In this document: one piece after another, positions 38,490 to 50,699 of the stretch
How positions within the stretch are numbered: the stretch's first letter is position 1
Layout of the letters: the number at the start of each line of letters is the position of its first letter
Source of the DNA: Gossypium raimondii
Taxonomy: Eukaryota; Streptophyta; Magnoliopsida; Malvales; Malvaceae
Direction of reading: 5' to 3'
NCBI RefSeq assembly: GCF_025698545.1
Contig: NC_068565.1
Span: 248,001 to 312,000 of the forward strand
DNA length: 64,000 nucleotides
The notes under the pieces: generated by a model
The model's input: only the letters and a program-made list of their open reading frames with translations
Database searches by the model: none
Told to the model about the DNA's origin: nothing
Made by a program: the position numbers and the translations under genes

Positions 38490-38680
38490 AAACAAAATTA
38501 CCTTTTTTTCTTTCTTTTCCTTCCCTCTTCTTCTTCTCCTTCCTTTTCTTTCATTCTTTTTCTTTCTTTTTTCTTCTCCTTTCATTTTCTTTCCTTCTTT
38601 TTCTTTCTTCCCTCTCCTTTCCTTTTCTTTCTTTTTCTTTCTTTATTTCTTCTCCTTTCCCTCTCCTTCTCTTCCCCCCA
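38490..38680. repeat. Pyrimidine tract (TTTC/CTTT-rich)
   Basis: About 190 bp of nearly pure C and T on the plus strand, just inside the right end of the MULE. A purine-rich tract at 29938–30016 mirrors it at the left end. The Lys/Glu/Arg-rich minus-strand frame here is low-complexity and not a gene. Confidence 0.85.
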
Positions 38681-38784
38681 CCACCAGCCGAATGGGGACC
38701 ATTATAGGGCCAGTGCCGCCTCTGCCAGAGGCACAACCGGTACCGCCTCTGGCACCTCCTCCTCCGGTGTCCCGTCACATTAGT

Positions 38785-38900
38785 CGCAGCCTTTTTTTTA
38801 TGTTTTTATGTTTTTTTGCATTATTTTGGTAAATAATAAAAAAATGTATAATATTTTGGTAATTTTTTATTTTTTATTTATAATATTTTAGTAAAAATCA
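38785..38900 (-). repeat. Right terminal inverted repeat of the MULE
   Basis: The inverse complement matches the left end through GATTTTTAC, AAATATTATAAA and AAAATATTATACATTTTTT, with a few substitutions and 1–2 bp indels. The divergence suggests an old insertion. Confidence 0.75.
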
Positions 38901-38909
38901 TTAAAAATT

Positions 38910-41641
38910 CATAGTCATGTAAGATTGAAAGACACCTTCCTTATATTACAAAAGTAAAAGAAGTTTTTTTTTTCAATTTTAAAATTAAATAAATTAATCC
39001 TTTTGAATTTTTTTTGAAAGTGAACTCTATTTTTATTATATTTATCAATTTAATTATTTTTATCATATTTTATGACAAAAACCAAAATTCTCAGATTTCT
39101 CCTACACTCTTACACTCTCGTAGACATTCATCTTCATCTCCAATTAGGTCAGTTTATTATTTTCAATTTCTACTTATGTCTTCGGTTTATTGCATTGAGA
39201 GTTTTTTTTTTTTTTCAATATCTTAGGCTTCATGTTTGTTGATTGTTGTAGATTTTTTCAATTTATGTTGTAAGCTTTGTGTTTGTTGAGCTTTTGTGTT
39301 TTTGATTGTTATGGATTTTCTCAATTGTTATGAATCATTATTTAATTAATCAATGAGAGTATATTGAGAGATAGGTAGAAAGAGGAGACATTGTACAATG
39401 GCCACTATCGTCATCTCTTCCTCTGCGTTGTATTGTTTGTAAGTTTAAATTAGATTTCAATTTTTAAATCTCAAATTTCTTTTTGTTATGAGTTTAATTT
39501 ATTTTATCAAGAACAATTGCTAACACTTATTTAATTAATTTAATATTATTGTTATAGATTGATGTTTGAAGCTTATTTGTGTGTTGTTTGTGATTTAAAT
39601 TGCCGTTTCGATAAAAAATTTCACTGAGGTCGTAACTTTTAATCAAAATCTTTTTTTACTTTTATAGGATTTTAGGGCTTTTTTTTTCGGCTAGTAGCAT
39701 TATAAAATGATTGTAAATTTGGTGGACTAACTTGCTCTTTAGCATCCTCTCAATAGCCAACTTAATTATTTGGTTAATAGGTCCATATTTTATAACAATA
39801 TAGTAAAATTTACTTTTGGGTAGTCTTATACAATGCTTAGAACTAGTTGTAACCTCTATTCAACTTTTAAATAGGAAGATTTGTACTTTAACACGCTTGA
39901 ACTCACATTCTCTTACTCTACTAATAACGCCAATATCAAACTAAATTAAAACTCAATCTTCTTTAATAAAATTTAAAGTTAGTCGGGATTCTTTGTTGAG
40001 ATCTGGATCCTACATTTTATCCATTTGAATAGCCAACCATTCATAATTGAATGAGATTGTAAATTGCAAGGGAATTAACAATTTTTGATATCGTTGTAAG
40101 CGTAGCTAGAGGGGTAAGCATGCCATTGGTTCTCCTTAAAGTTAAGCCCTTTTAAAGTAATCTTTTTACCTTTAGCTTTCAGTAACAAATTTTAATTTCG
40201 CCCTTGATTGTTACAAAAGCCAACCCATTTTATAGCAGTTTTAATTTTACAAAAATTGGTGTTGTTATACACTTGAAAATATATTTGAGATTTAGCTATA
40301 AAATATGATTAATTGGTTTTATGTAAAGTTTAAATAATTTATAGAGAACTAGAGTTTAGTAAATAGTGTATTTTATAATTTATGTATGTTGCTTTTATAG
40401 ATGAAAATATGCTAGAGAGGGTAAAAAGCCAAAGCTTGAAAAATCGGTTCCATAAAAATCATTTGTTATAATAAAATAATGTTATAAATTGCGGTTATTA
40501 TAGAAAAGGCTAATTGTGTAATAATAATTTTAAGGTAGACTATAGTAGAGGTCACCTAATTATGATTTTTTTTTGTCACTTAACTACGAAAAGTTACAAA
40601 ATGATTATCCAACTACTTAATAATTTTTTGGTCACAAATTGGCTAATGTAAAATGAAAATACTTAGAAATCCAAGATAATCGTGATAAAAAAAGACAAAA
40701 TTGAGTAGTTGAGTGATAATTTTGTAACTTTTCATAATTAGGTTATCAAAAAAATACTAATAATTGAGCGATCATTTTATAACTTTTCATAGTTAGACGA
40801 CAAAAAGAAATTTACTAGATTAAGGAATTACGTAATGGACACTATATTAATGGGCAAAACCATAGCGGGCTTAACATTAATAATGGGCTTTCATCAAGTC
40901 TATTTTCAGCTTCAATGGTAGCCCGGTCTGTGTTTTGAGAACTCGGTCAAATCCTTTGGTTGGTCCCTGTATTACGTTGAAATTTTAGGTTTAATACTTA
41001 TCCTTTAATTTGATAGTTTGTATTTTATATAAAATATTTTATTCATCTCCCTTAAGGAAGTTGGTGATAGTAAAAACCATTATTACAGATAAAACGAACA
41101 ATGAAATCCATTCCATTTGAACTTGACACTTCCTTAATGGGGTATTTGTATTATTTTTAGTCTAATTCGATACTTATATTTTTAAAATTTATATATTTTG
41201 GTACCCAAAGGTAATGGTGTTAACTTTTTAGTGTTTAATTTGGATTTTAGAGTTGATTTGATTAAAGTTAATTTCTAATATTATCATGTTTGAAATTTTA
41301 AAGCCATACTAAAAGTGTAATTAAATACTAAAAGTTAACATGGTTACTTTTGGTATCAAAATATATAACTTTTATCAAATACAGGTACTAGATTGAATAA
41401 AAAAATAACATAGGTACCATATTAGAAAAAAATATCAAAATCAAGTCCCAAATTATATTTAAGCCAAAGTAAAAATAAAAAGGCTTACGTGGGAACATCT
41501 GGCGGTAAGAGAGTATAAAGTAAAATAAAATCTCAACAAATCTCACAGCTCGCTCGCTCTGCGTTTCTGTTTCTCTTTTCACTACGCAAACCGCTGCTGT
41601 GATTCATTGAACTTCTAAAACCAAAACAAAAAACAAAAACA
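38910..41641. other. Intergenic region between the MULE and the VHA-a gene
   Basis: No gene is recognised. It holds a MITE-like element at 40535–40830 and the promoter of the V-ATPase gene near its right end. The stretch 39090–39420 has some leader-like CT-rich sequence but no supported ORF. Confidence 0.45.
40535..40830. mobile_element. MITE-like element with inverted arms
   Basis: The left arm has TGTCACTTAACTACGAAAAG and TTACAAAATGATTATCC. The right arm has their inverse, GATCATTTTATAACTTTTC and AGTTAGACGACAAAAAG. The arm words resemble those at 4977, 10062 and 49453, so it may belong to the same wide superfamily, but the interior differs. Confidence 0.6.
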
Positions 41642-41683
41642 ATGGAGATTGAAAAAACACACCGGAGATCGATCACGGCGTGA
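41642..41683 (+). other. Upstream ORF in the VHA-a leader
   Basis: ATG-started frame of 13 codons plus TGA, 45 bp before the main ATG. It could tune translation if it is in the mRNA, which is not known from the sequence. Confidence 0.35.
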
Positions 41684-41728
41684 TTTCTCGTCACCGGAAA
41701 ATTAACAGAATCAAACCTTCGGCAGCCA

Positions 41729-44700
41729 ATGGGAGACACTCGTGGCGGATGCTGTCCCCCGATGGATCTGTTCCGTTCCGAGACAATGCAATTGGTTCAA
41801 CTAATCATTCCGATGGAGTCCGCTCGTCTCACTGTATATTATCTCGGCAAACTCGGCCTCCTACAATTCAAAGATGTATGCACACTGTCTTTTTTTATTT
41901 ACTTGTGTGATCACTTGTGTTAACAATGCTGCTATTTTTTATGCTTTGTTTCTATCGGAAATTTGTTATCTCACGTTGTTGTACAATGTAATTTTACTTG
42001 AGTTATGGTGATTGAGTCTTGATCGTAGTTTATGAGAATCCCAGGCTGGATTCTGGAATTAAGTGCACGCTAGTGTTAGTAGTGGGGATCGATATCTCCT
42101 TTTTTTTTTTCTGTTCATTTGTTCTTGGTTATTGCAAGGGTTTTGGTTTTATCTATTAATATATATTTTATAGTTTTGCTTTATAAAATTCGTTGAAAAA
42201 CTATTTTGTTAAAAAATTCTGTGAGTTGATGGATCACTTGGTGAAGATTTGAGACTGATGTGTGTGTGTGATGTCTTACAGCTGAATTCAGATAAAAGTC
42301 CATTTCAACGAACTTATGCTGGTCAGGTATTTTCTTCTGTGTTTTTTATTGATATATTCACGTTTGACATATGCCGAGTTCCTGCTTGTTTCTTATAATG
42401 ACTGGAAACATTAACGATTTTTATGATGTTAAGTTTTGTTGCTGTAATTTGCTTTGAAGTATTATTTTTCTGATTTTGATTTTCGTTCATAGTCTATTAA
42501 CATCTCTTCCTCATGAAGATTAAAAAATGTGGAGAGATGGCACGCACTTTGCGGTTTTTCAAGGAGCAAATGCTAAAAGCAGGCGTTTCCCCTTCAGCGA
42601 AATCTGTGGAAGAAACTGAGATAGATGTGGATGACCTAGAGGTACATCATCTGTTGCCAAGAAATGTTTTATACTATTATTGAACTAAATTTTTTTTTCT
42701 TTGTGACATGCCAGGTGAAACTAGCAGAACTTGAGGCTGAGCTAACTGAAATGAATGCAAATGGTGAAAAATTGCAACGCAGTTATAATGAGCTGGTTGA
42801 GTATAAGATTGTTTTGAGGAAGGTATGGGTTTTTCTTCGCCGCCCTAATTAAGCTGGCTATGCTTGTCTTTCTAGTTCCTATGGATATTTTTGCATCATG
42901 AGAAACAGTAACACAAAAATATTTCCACTTAAATTGCTAATTCTTCCAATGAAAGGTTATGTATGTATATTTGGAAGAGTAAAATATCCAAAGTTGAACA
43001 CTGAACTGTGAACTGGATAGGAGTTGATAGACATTGTTCAATCAGATAAAGACTTAAGTTAGTATTAATATCATATTATATTCTTGTTTTTTATAAAATA
43101 TATTCTTAGTGGATTTCAATTCAGATATTAACTTGCTCTTTGTTTGTACATCTTCTTCTTCTTCTTCTTCTTTTTCTTCTTCTTTTTAAATTCTGTCACT
43201 CTATCTACTGTTAGGTGGTTATCTCTTTCATTTCCTTCCCGCTCAAAATGCTTTATAATAATTGCATAAAATGATACTTTATTTTCCTGTTTAGGCTGGT
43301 GACTTTTTTCCTTCAGCACAACACAGTGCTACAGCTCGGCAAAGGGAAATGGAATTAAATCAAATGGTTGAAGAATCCATAGAAACTCCATTGTTACAGG
43401 AGCAAGTATGGCAACATCTTTCTTTTAGTGTACTGTACTAATTAGATATAATGTATACTTCTGCTCATAGAATCCCTCACTATCTACGTAGGCAACCTCG
43501 ACAGATTTATCAAAGCAAGTGAAGCTGGGGTTTGTTACTGGCCTTGTTTCTAGGGGGAAGTCTATGGCATTTGAGAGGATTTTATTTCGTGCAACTAGGG
43601 GAAATGTGTTCCTCAAACAGGTTCCTATAGAGGCACCTATCACTGACCCTGTTTCTGGAGAGAAGGTGATTGTTTTTACCAGTTTTGTTCCTATTCTTTT
43701 GATATTTTGAGAAAGAAGAGAGACACAAACTCAATTAACAATGGCAAAAATTGTACTTGCATCACAAAATGCAGATAGATATACATACACATGCACATGA
43801 AAGAACGTTTCTTATGTAACTTTATGTTAATGAGACATGCACTGGCTTTATCATATGTGTACATTCATGGACATGATCGTATGGAAATAGCGAACCCTTC
43901 ATGGGAGTTAGAATGTTATAATTGAGCTAGATTTTAAGTTTTTGAGAGAAATGGGACTCATGGTGTAAGGTTTATTATGGTATTGAACTATTGACCATGC
44001 TTATGTTTGTTGTTAGCTTGTATAGTTTTCTGAAGCTTGTGATTACAAGGAGAAGATACCTGTCTAATATTGTACCAAGTTTTGTTTGGCTTTGATTAGG
44101 AAATATTGATGTGCAGATGGAGAAAAATGTATTTATGGTTTTCTATTCTGGAGAAAGAGTAAAAAACAAAATTCTCAAGATCTGTGATGCTTTTGGAGCT
44201 AATCGTTATCCTTTTGCTGAGGACTGTGGCAAACAGGCTCTGATGATTTCTGAGGTATAGATCATTTCTTTTTCTTCTTTAAACTGTCATTTCTGTATGC
44301 TTTTCTTAAGGGTTTGGTAAACTGGTTCTTCATTGTTTCTCAACACCATATGTTTGTTTCTCTGACATTTCAGGCCTTCCAATTCTCTTTTAGTTAGATT
44401 GTCTGAGTATGCATGTATATATTTTCTTGTACAGATTACTCCCTCAATTTTACTTCTTGATGAGGAACACCCCTTGCCCTTGTTGCAATTATTTTCAGGC
44501 CTCCCTTATCAAAGCTTTAATCTTTCTGCTATTTGTTTGTGATTTTTGGGATTTTTTTACCTTACCGATTCTCTATGATCACTATAAATTTCAGGTATCA
44601 GGAAAAATTTCAGAGCTAAAAAGTACCATAGATGCTGGATTGCTTCACCGGGACCATTTGTTGCGGACTATTGGTGACCAGTTTGAGCAATGGAACCTTA

Positions 44701-47700
44701 AGGTCTGTTTTTTTGTTTGTCGAAACCTTAAGGACTGTTTGAACTTTAAATTATGTTACTTGTTGATCATCTTTCACATGTGGCATGTGCTTATATTTTC
44801 CTATTGCACATCAAATGATAATGCTTTGCTGCAGTCATAAACTAGTGGACTAAATCATTTGGATCAAGTTTAGCGATTAACTATATTTTCTTTAACTTCT
44901 GAAGGTCAAGAAGGAGAAATCAATCCATCACACTCTGAATATGCTTAGTCTTGATGTAACAAAGAAATGTCTTGTGGCTGAGGCATGGAGCCCTGTTTTT
45001 GCCACAAAACAGGTATTAATTTTCTGCCCTTTTTGCTTTTACATATTCTTTTGTCCTTGCTTGAAAATTTTGAATTCTTGACATCATGCTCTTCTTGAAT
45101 TGTGGTTTGCTTGTACAACCTTATAGAGATTTCTTTTTGTAGATTATTTATGTATGAGTTTGAACATTTTTATGCAGATTCAGGATGTACTGCAGCGGGC
45201 TTCAGTTGACTCCAACTCTCAAGTTGGAGCCATTTTCCAGGTCTTGCATACAAGAGAGTCACCACCAACCTACTTTCGCACAAACAAATTTACTTCTGCT
45301 TTTCAGGAAATTGTTGATGCATATGGGTAAGTTCACAAAAACACTTTATATGATACTGCTTTGTTTATAAATAAAAAAGAGAAACAATATCTGCCAAAAG
45401 TGATACCCGTGAATGCTGATTGTGTGAGTATATCCTAATTGATATGTCTAATTTGTAACATGCACATGCATTTTAGGCATTTCCTGCATATTGACGTGGA
45501 CTTATGATTACCTGCTTATTTATAGCATATTATGTTCAAATTAATAAAGATATTGACCTCCTTTGGACTCGGGAATTAGGTGTACACATTCTGTCTCTTC
45601 CTTTCTGCTGTAATTTAATGCAATATTGGAAGGGATAAGAGCTATAATAAAACCTGTTCATATTAGAGAGATAACTCTAAAGGTACAAGTATCATGGAGT
45701 CCCTTGTTCTAAGAGTCGGATTGCATTTTTCCCCTCTACTAAAAAAAAAGCAAATTATTTTTTGTATGTTAAATTAAAGAGCAAATTGGTCTTTCTGTTA
45801 AATATTTCATTCATTTTTACTATTAAAAACTAGTTCCTATGCATTAGCATGAGGTACACATGGCAAGTCATGTGTTACTGTCCTGTTATTCTGTTAACTA
45901 CGCCATATTTTAATTGTATAAATGGATGAAAATTTTAACAGAAAGAACCAATTTACTCTTTAATCTAATGTATAGGGACTACTTTGCCCATCTTTTGAGT
46001 AGAGCGGGCAAAATGCAATCTAACCCCTAGTACAGGGGCAACCATGATACTTTTACCTAATTCTAATTGGTAGCTTAATAAATTATCCAACTGCCAAACG
46101 GACTAGGATCAGAAAATGGTAAATTCTCCATTTCACCTTTTTACATTTAATTGCAGGGTGGCAAAGTATCAGGAAGCAAATCCAGGTGTATACACTATTG
46201 TTACCTTCCCTTTCCTTTTTGCCGTCATGTTTGGTGATTGGGGGCATGGAATATGCTTGTTACTTGCAACATTATTTTTTATTATCCGGGAACAGAAATT
46301 GTCGAGTCAGGTAATCTCTTCTGATGATATAATCAACTTCTCAATATATATAACCCTACAGCTTTTACATTGGCATGGAGAACTCTCAGTGTGTGTTTTC
46401 TCTTCTTTGCTTGCTGTTTATTTGCTGCTTCTTTGTGGGTCTCATCAATGATTAAACTGCTGAAAAAATAAGATTCCCTGATGTTTTAATTGTGCCAGAA
46501 AAGTTATTAATACTTTCTCAACTTTTCATATTAATTTCGCTAACATGGTAAAATGGATCTGAGTGTGACATGAGATTATTCTACAAAGACATTTTTGTTT
46601 TACTTTTGTAAACAGCAAAGGTAGGGGCCACATTAATGCGTACTATGAACATGTCATGGATTTTACGGAAACATAACTTTGCCATGGCTTTAGTTTTGGT
46701 TTGACGGGTTCCTTTACAAAGTAGATATACCCGTTAGCTTTCTCCATTTGTGTTATTTATCTTAGTTCCTTCTTAGTCTAGTCTCTATTGATGGAAGCTA
46801 ACTTATATTTCTTGGAAACTGCAGAAGCTTGGAGATATAACAGAAATGACATTTGGTGGCCGTTATGTTATTATGATGATGTCACTCTTCTCAATTTATA
46901 CCGGGTTTATTTATAACGAGTGTTTCTCTGTAGCTTTTGATTTATTTGCTCCCTCAGCTTATGCTTGTCGTGATCTCTCTTGCCGGTATTTCACCTGCAC
47001 TTTTGTGATGATATCAAATGTTGTATAATCGTCGTTTTTATGTATAATCCTTTATGGCTTTTCGACTTCCCTTTTGTAGGGATGCAGATTCTATTGGTTT
47101 GATTAAGGTGCGTGACACTTACCCATTCGGGGTGGATCCTGCGTGGCATGGTACCCGTAGTGAGCTGCCATTCCTAAACTCTCTGAAAATGAAAATGTCA
47201 ATCCTTCTTGGGGTGGCTCAGATGAACCTCGGAATTCTTTTAAGTTATAGCAATGCAACATTCTTTGGTAATAGTCTGAACATCTGGTAAGTTGATATGC
47301 CAATCGAGATCTTAGCTTTGCTTACATATTCCAGGTTTTTATCCAACTGCTAAATACGATTGCCTTTGCTCATGCATTACTCAGGTTTCAATTTATCCCC
47401 CAGATGATATTTTTGAATAGCCTATTTGGTTATCTATCACTCCTTATCATCGTGAAATGGTGCACGGGTTCGCAAGCTGATTTGTACCACATAATGATAT
47501 ATATGTTCCTGAGCCCTACTGATGAATTGGGTGACAATCAGCTTTTTCCGTATCAAAAGACAGTTCAGGTTATTTCTCTTTCTTTTTTCTTTTAATTATT
47601 CTAAAATTTATATGTACATCCAACTTAACTTTCCTCCGCATTTCTTTCCAGCTCGTGCTATTATTACTTGCTTTGGTTTCCGTGCCATGGATGCTATTAC

Positions 47701-48781
47701 CGAAGCCATTTCTTTTAAAGAAACAACATGAAAATGTATGTTATACTGTTCTTTCTTGATTTCTTACTGAACATGTTTTCAACATTACTTCCATCCTCTT
47801 TCCGTCACTTATTATATCCACCTTTGTTTTAGAGGCATCAAGGCCAATCAAACACACAAGTTCAAAGCACGGATGACGCTCTCTCAGAGGAGAATCATGA
47901 TTCCCATGGTCATGGTCACGAGGAATTTGAGTTCAGTGAAGTCTTTGTGCATCAACTCATACATACCATAGAGTTTGTGCTCGGTGCCGTTTCAAATACA
48001 GCCTCATACCTTCGATTATGGGCCCTAAGGTATGCCGTTGGTAATCAAAATTATGCTTAGGCTCAACTTTACTTTTACTGAAATAACTTGTTGAAAATAT
48101 GCGAGCTAACAGGTGGATTGTTCTTTGATGCCCGATTTTCATAAAGAAATTGCTTTTTCTTTCCTACATGTGTTCCCCATAATTATTTACTCACTTAGAC
48201 ATGTGTTTGTTCTTTTGTACAAATGGTATCGGATTTTACGAAAGCCTAACAGCAAATTCATCATGTTTGTCCTTCTTGTCCCGCAGTCTTGCTCACTCAC
48301 AATTGTCAATTGTGTTCTACGAGAAGGTTCTTCTCCTTGCTTGGGGGTACGTCTTTCACATTATCTTACGCTTATATGTTGCACTTTTTATCTCTTATGA
48401 TATTGCTTTTATGACGTATTTTATAGACTTTTTCATATATTTGGTGGATTATACTTTATACCAATGTCCTAATCTATGTCGGACATGGATAATTCAAGAA
48501 ATATTAGGAGTTCATCATACATCTAACGTACACACGGATATGCAAATGATAATGATGTGCGTTTTGCTCGCTACAGATACAACAATATGGTCATCCTCGT
48601 TGTTGGCATCATCATCTTCATTTTTGCAACTGTCGGTGTATTGCTTATTATGGAAACCTTAAGCGCTTTCCTACATGCATTGAGACTTCATTGGGTCGAA
48701 TTCCAGAACAAATTCTACGAGGGAGACGGTTACAAGTTCTATCCATTTTCATTCATCTTGATCGATGATGAAGACCATTGA
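41729..48781 (+). CDS. VHA-a3-like: V-type proton ATPase subunit a, VHA-a2/a3 (tonoplast) type
   Basis: Membrane (V0) subunit a of the vacuolar proton pump; it forms the half-channels for protons against the c-ring. Exons: 41729–41875, 42282–42326, 42519–42641, 42715–42822, 43295–43405, 43492–43665, 44117–44254, 44595–44702, 44905–45012, 45178–45326, 46157–46310, 46825–46985, 47080–47286, 47385–47568, 47652–47735, 47833–48029, 48287–48346, 48577–48781. They join in frame to 820 residues, the usual plant length. The N-terminal half is the cytosolic arm ([30 protein letters not shown]). The C-terminal half has about eight membrane helices. The essential channel arginine is seen in SYLRLWALS (residue 728), with a second in LRLHWVEF (residue 789). 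A His/Glu-rich loop precedes it. The N-terminus suggests the tonoplast group. The gene appears intact. Confidence 0.95.
43148..43188. repeat. CTT/TTC microsatellite in a VHA-a intron
   Basis: Run of CTT triplets followed by TTTTTCTTCTTC within intron 4, just upstream of exon 5. Likely polymorphic; no coding role. Confidence 0.85.
45682..46057. mobile_element. MITE-like element in a VHA-a intron
   Basis: The left arm begins GGTACAAGTATCATGGAG. The inverse complement of the right end reads GGTAAAAGTATCATGGTTG. The arms stay alike for about 130 bp (GATTGCATTTT, TTAAATTAAAGAGCAAATTGG against TTAGATTAAAGAGTAAATTGG). It lies within intron 10. A minimal relative lies at 49091–49170. Confidence 0.75.
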
Positions 48782-49090
48782 AGCAACAAAGAATCGAATA
48801 AAAACGATGTCGGCGGAGTTGAATTTTGATAGAGGTAACGAGTTTTTCTTGAAATTTTTTTAAATTCGAAAATCAGATTTTAATGCATTCCCTGTAAGGG
48901 GGAGTTGAAACTTTCAACAGCCCCAACACTGCTTTTTTCCCTTCCGATTGGTGATTTTTTTTTTTCTGTTAGCAGTTATTTAATAATGTTTTGATATATA
49001 TATTTTTTTCTATCTAAATAAAAGAACTCAAAATTGTTTAGTTGTTGTGGTTGTCTTTGTATGGCAAGTCTAATTCATGAATATTTGTTG
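48782..49090. other. 3' flank of VHA-a
   Basis: Probable 3' UTR and terminator region of the V-ATPase gene. AATAAA-like AAATAAAAG occurs near 49015–49023. No gene. Confidence 0.45.
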
Positions 49091-49170
49091 GGTGAAAGTA
49101 TCACGGAAGTTTTTGTTTTAAGAGTTAGATTATATTTTGCCCTAAAAAGGTTTCCATGATGCTTTTATCA
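49091..49170. mobile_element. Very short MITE derivative, 80 bp
   Basis: The left end GTGAAAGTATCACGG and the inverse complement of the right end, GATAAAAGCATCATGG, match each other and the ends of the element at 45682–46057. Almost only the two ends remain. Confidence 0.6.
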
Positions 49171-49452
49171 TATTCCTATAGTTTATATGATATAATATTT
49201 GTAAGATCATATTATATTTTTGTTGAGGATTTTTACTCCTTTAGAGAAATTTACATTAATGTTTTTTGTTTAGTGCCGTGAATTCTTTAACAAGTCCTGT
49301 ATTATTCTCTACGGAGATTTTGTAAAAATCTGAGCATCTAAAATGAGTTCATAGAGTAAGAGCATTGAACAAACTAATTTGAACGAGTTTTAATTTAATT
49401 TTTAATTCAATTTTAAAATAAAATTTAGACAAGGTAAAACTAAAATTCAAAT

Positions 49453-50030
49453 GGGTAAATTGCACTAAATTTTTTATCATCAATTATGAAAAATTACAAA
49501 ATGATCACTAAACTATTAGTAAATTTCCTTTTGATCACCTAACGCTATTCAATTTTGTCCTTTTTGTCATTAGTTGGCTAACAATGTTATCTTTTAAAAT
49601 TAACATAATAACCATTTTAACCTTCAACATTTATAAATTATGTCAAATGATCTTAATTTAAAAAATTAACCCTCAACATTTACACATTGTGTAATTTAGT
49701 CTTTTGTTGCGATTTTGCTTTTATTGATGACATTGATGGTTGATTTTAAAAGAATGAGAAAATGAAAATTATTATCTTGGATTTTTGAGTATTTTCAATT
49801 TTGTACTTTTTCAATCAAAATTAATTGATAAATTTTTTGGTAAAAAAGATTAAATTGACATAATGTATAAATATTGCGAGTTAAAATTGTTATTATGTCA
49901 ATTTTAAAAGTTGCCATCATCATCTTGATAACAAAAAGATAAAATTAAATAGTTGAATGATCATTTTATAATTTTTATAATTAAGTGACAAAAATACTAA
50001 TAGTTGAATCATATTATAACTTTTTATAAT
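49453..50030. mobile_element. MITE-like element with inverted arms
   Basis: The left arm contains TTACAAAATGATCACTAAAC and ACCTAACGC. The right arm has inverse counterparts (GATCATTTTATAATTTTTAT, TTAAGTGACAAAAATAC). It begins GGGTAAATTGCACTAAA, as in the element at 10062. Non-coding. Confidence 0.6.
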
Positions 50031-50155
50031 ACCATTACGTATTGATTTTAATTCATTCAGGAACATTGGAAAGTTAAAGCCCTCGTGATTTGCGTACAAA
50101 TTTTTTATTGACTATGTTTGATGGAGAATGCAAATATAATTTCTTTCAATAATTT

Positions 50156-50567
50156 AGAGGGCAAATTATCAATAAAAGTCCTTTTTTTTCAAAAATTATT
50201 GAAATGAGCCCATTCTTTTATTATTTATCGGAATGGTCCTTTTCCGCGAAATCACGTCCACGTTAGCGCGATGTCAAGGTACGCGCCAGGAGATCGCGTC
50301 CACGTCAGCATGGTCCTTTTCCGCGAAATCACGTCAACGTCGGTAGCGATGTCGAGTGCAGCGCCAGAGATCGCGTCACGTCGTAGCGAAGTTATCGACG
50401 TGGCAACAAATCGCGTCCTTGAGGGAGCGATTTGCTGCCACGTCAGCAACTCGCGCTGACGTGGACGCGATTTCATGGAAAATGGACCATTCTGGTAAAA
50501 ATAATAAAATAATGAGCCCATTTCAGTAATTTTTTTAAAAAAAAGGGCGTTTATTGGTAAATTGTCT
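50156..50567. mobile_element. CpG-rich inverted-repeat element
   Basis: The ends are inverse copies of about 75 bp (GGCAAATTATCAATAAAAG on the left; inverse right GACAATTTACCAATAAACG; both then GAAATG(A/G)GC(C/T)CATT). The interior is rich in CG and ACGTCA/TGACGT words (GCGATTT, CCACGTCAGCA), unlike the AT-rich flanks. Flanking 9-mers ATAATTTAG and TTAACTTAG are similar, so it may be a Mutator-type MITE. It ends 29 bp before the Harbinger element. Confidence 0.65.
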
Positions 50568-50699
50568 TAACTTAGATGCTGAAATTTCGTTATTACTGCT
50601 TGTTTGGTTCACCGTGTTGGGTATGCGATTACGCCTCTATTACGCGCGCCCCACCCATTCCTGCGTTTGGTTCACTGTAAAGCCCTATTACGGGCTTAT

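Larger units (their letters stand above)
29762..38900. mobile_element. Mutator-like element (MULE), about 9.1 kb, with transposase and PMD relics
   Basis: The two ends are inverted repeats: the left reads GATTTTTACCTAAATATTAT and the inverse complement of the right reads GATTTTTACTAAAATATTAT, with matching phrases continuing for about 100 bp (AAAATATTATACATTTTTT in both). Flanking 9-mers TTAAACAAT (29753–29761) and TTAAAAATT (38901–38909) agree at seven of nine positions and may be a worn target duplication. Inside lie a plus-strand transposase relic and a minus-strand PMD relic facing each other, a solo LTR, a tandem array and purine/pyrimidine tracts near both ends. Two convergent genes within TIRs recalls the mudrA/mudrB layout of maize MuDR. 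The family call rests on the transposase; the exact borders are inferred. Confidence 0.8.

Noticed and set aside
38551..38778. 75-codon Lys/Glu/Arg-rich minus-strand frame
   Set aside because: It is the translation of a pyrimidine tract at the MULE end and not a gene.
48113..48662. Plus-strand frames of 95 and 153 codons near the 3' end of VHA-a
   Set aside because: They are made of intron sequence plus exons read out of frame; the conserved V-ATPase frame uses other bases.
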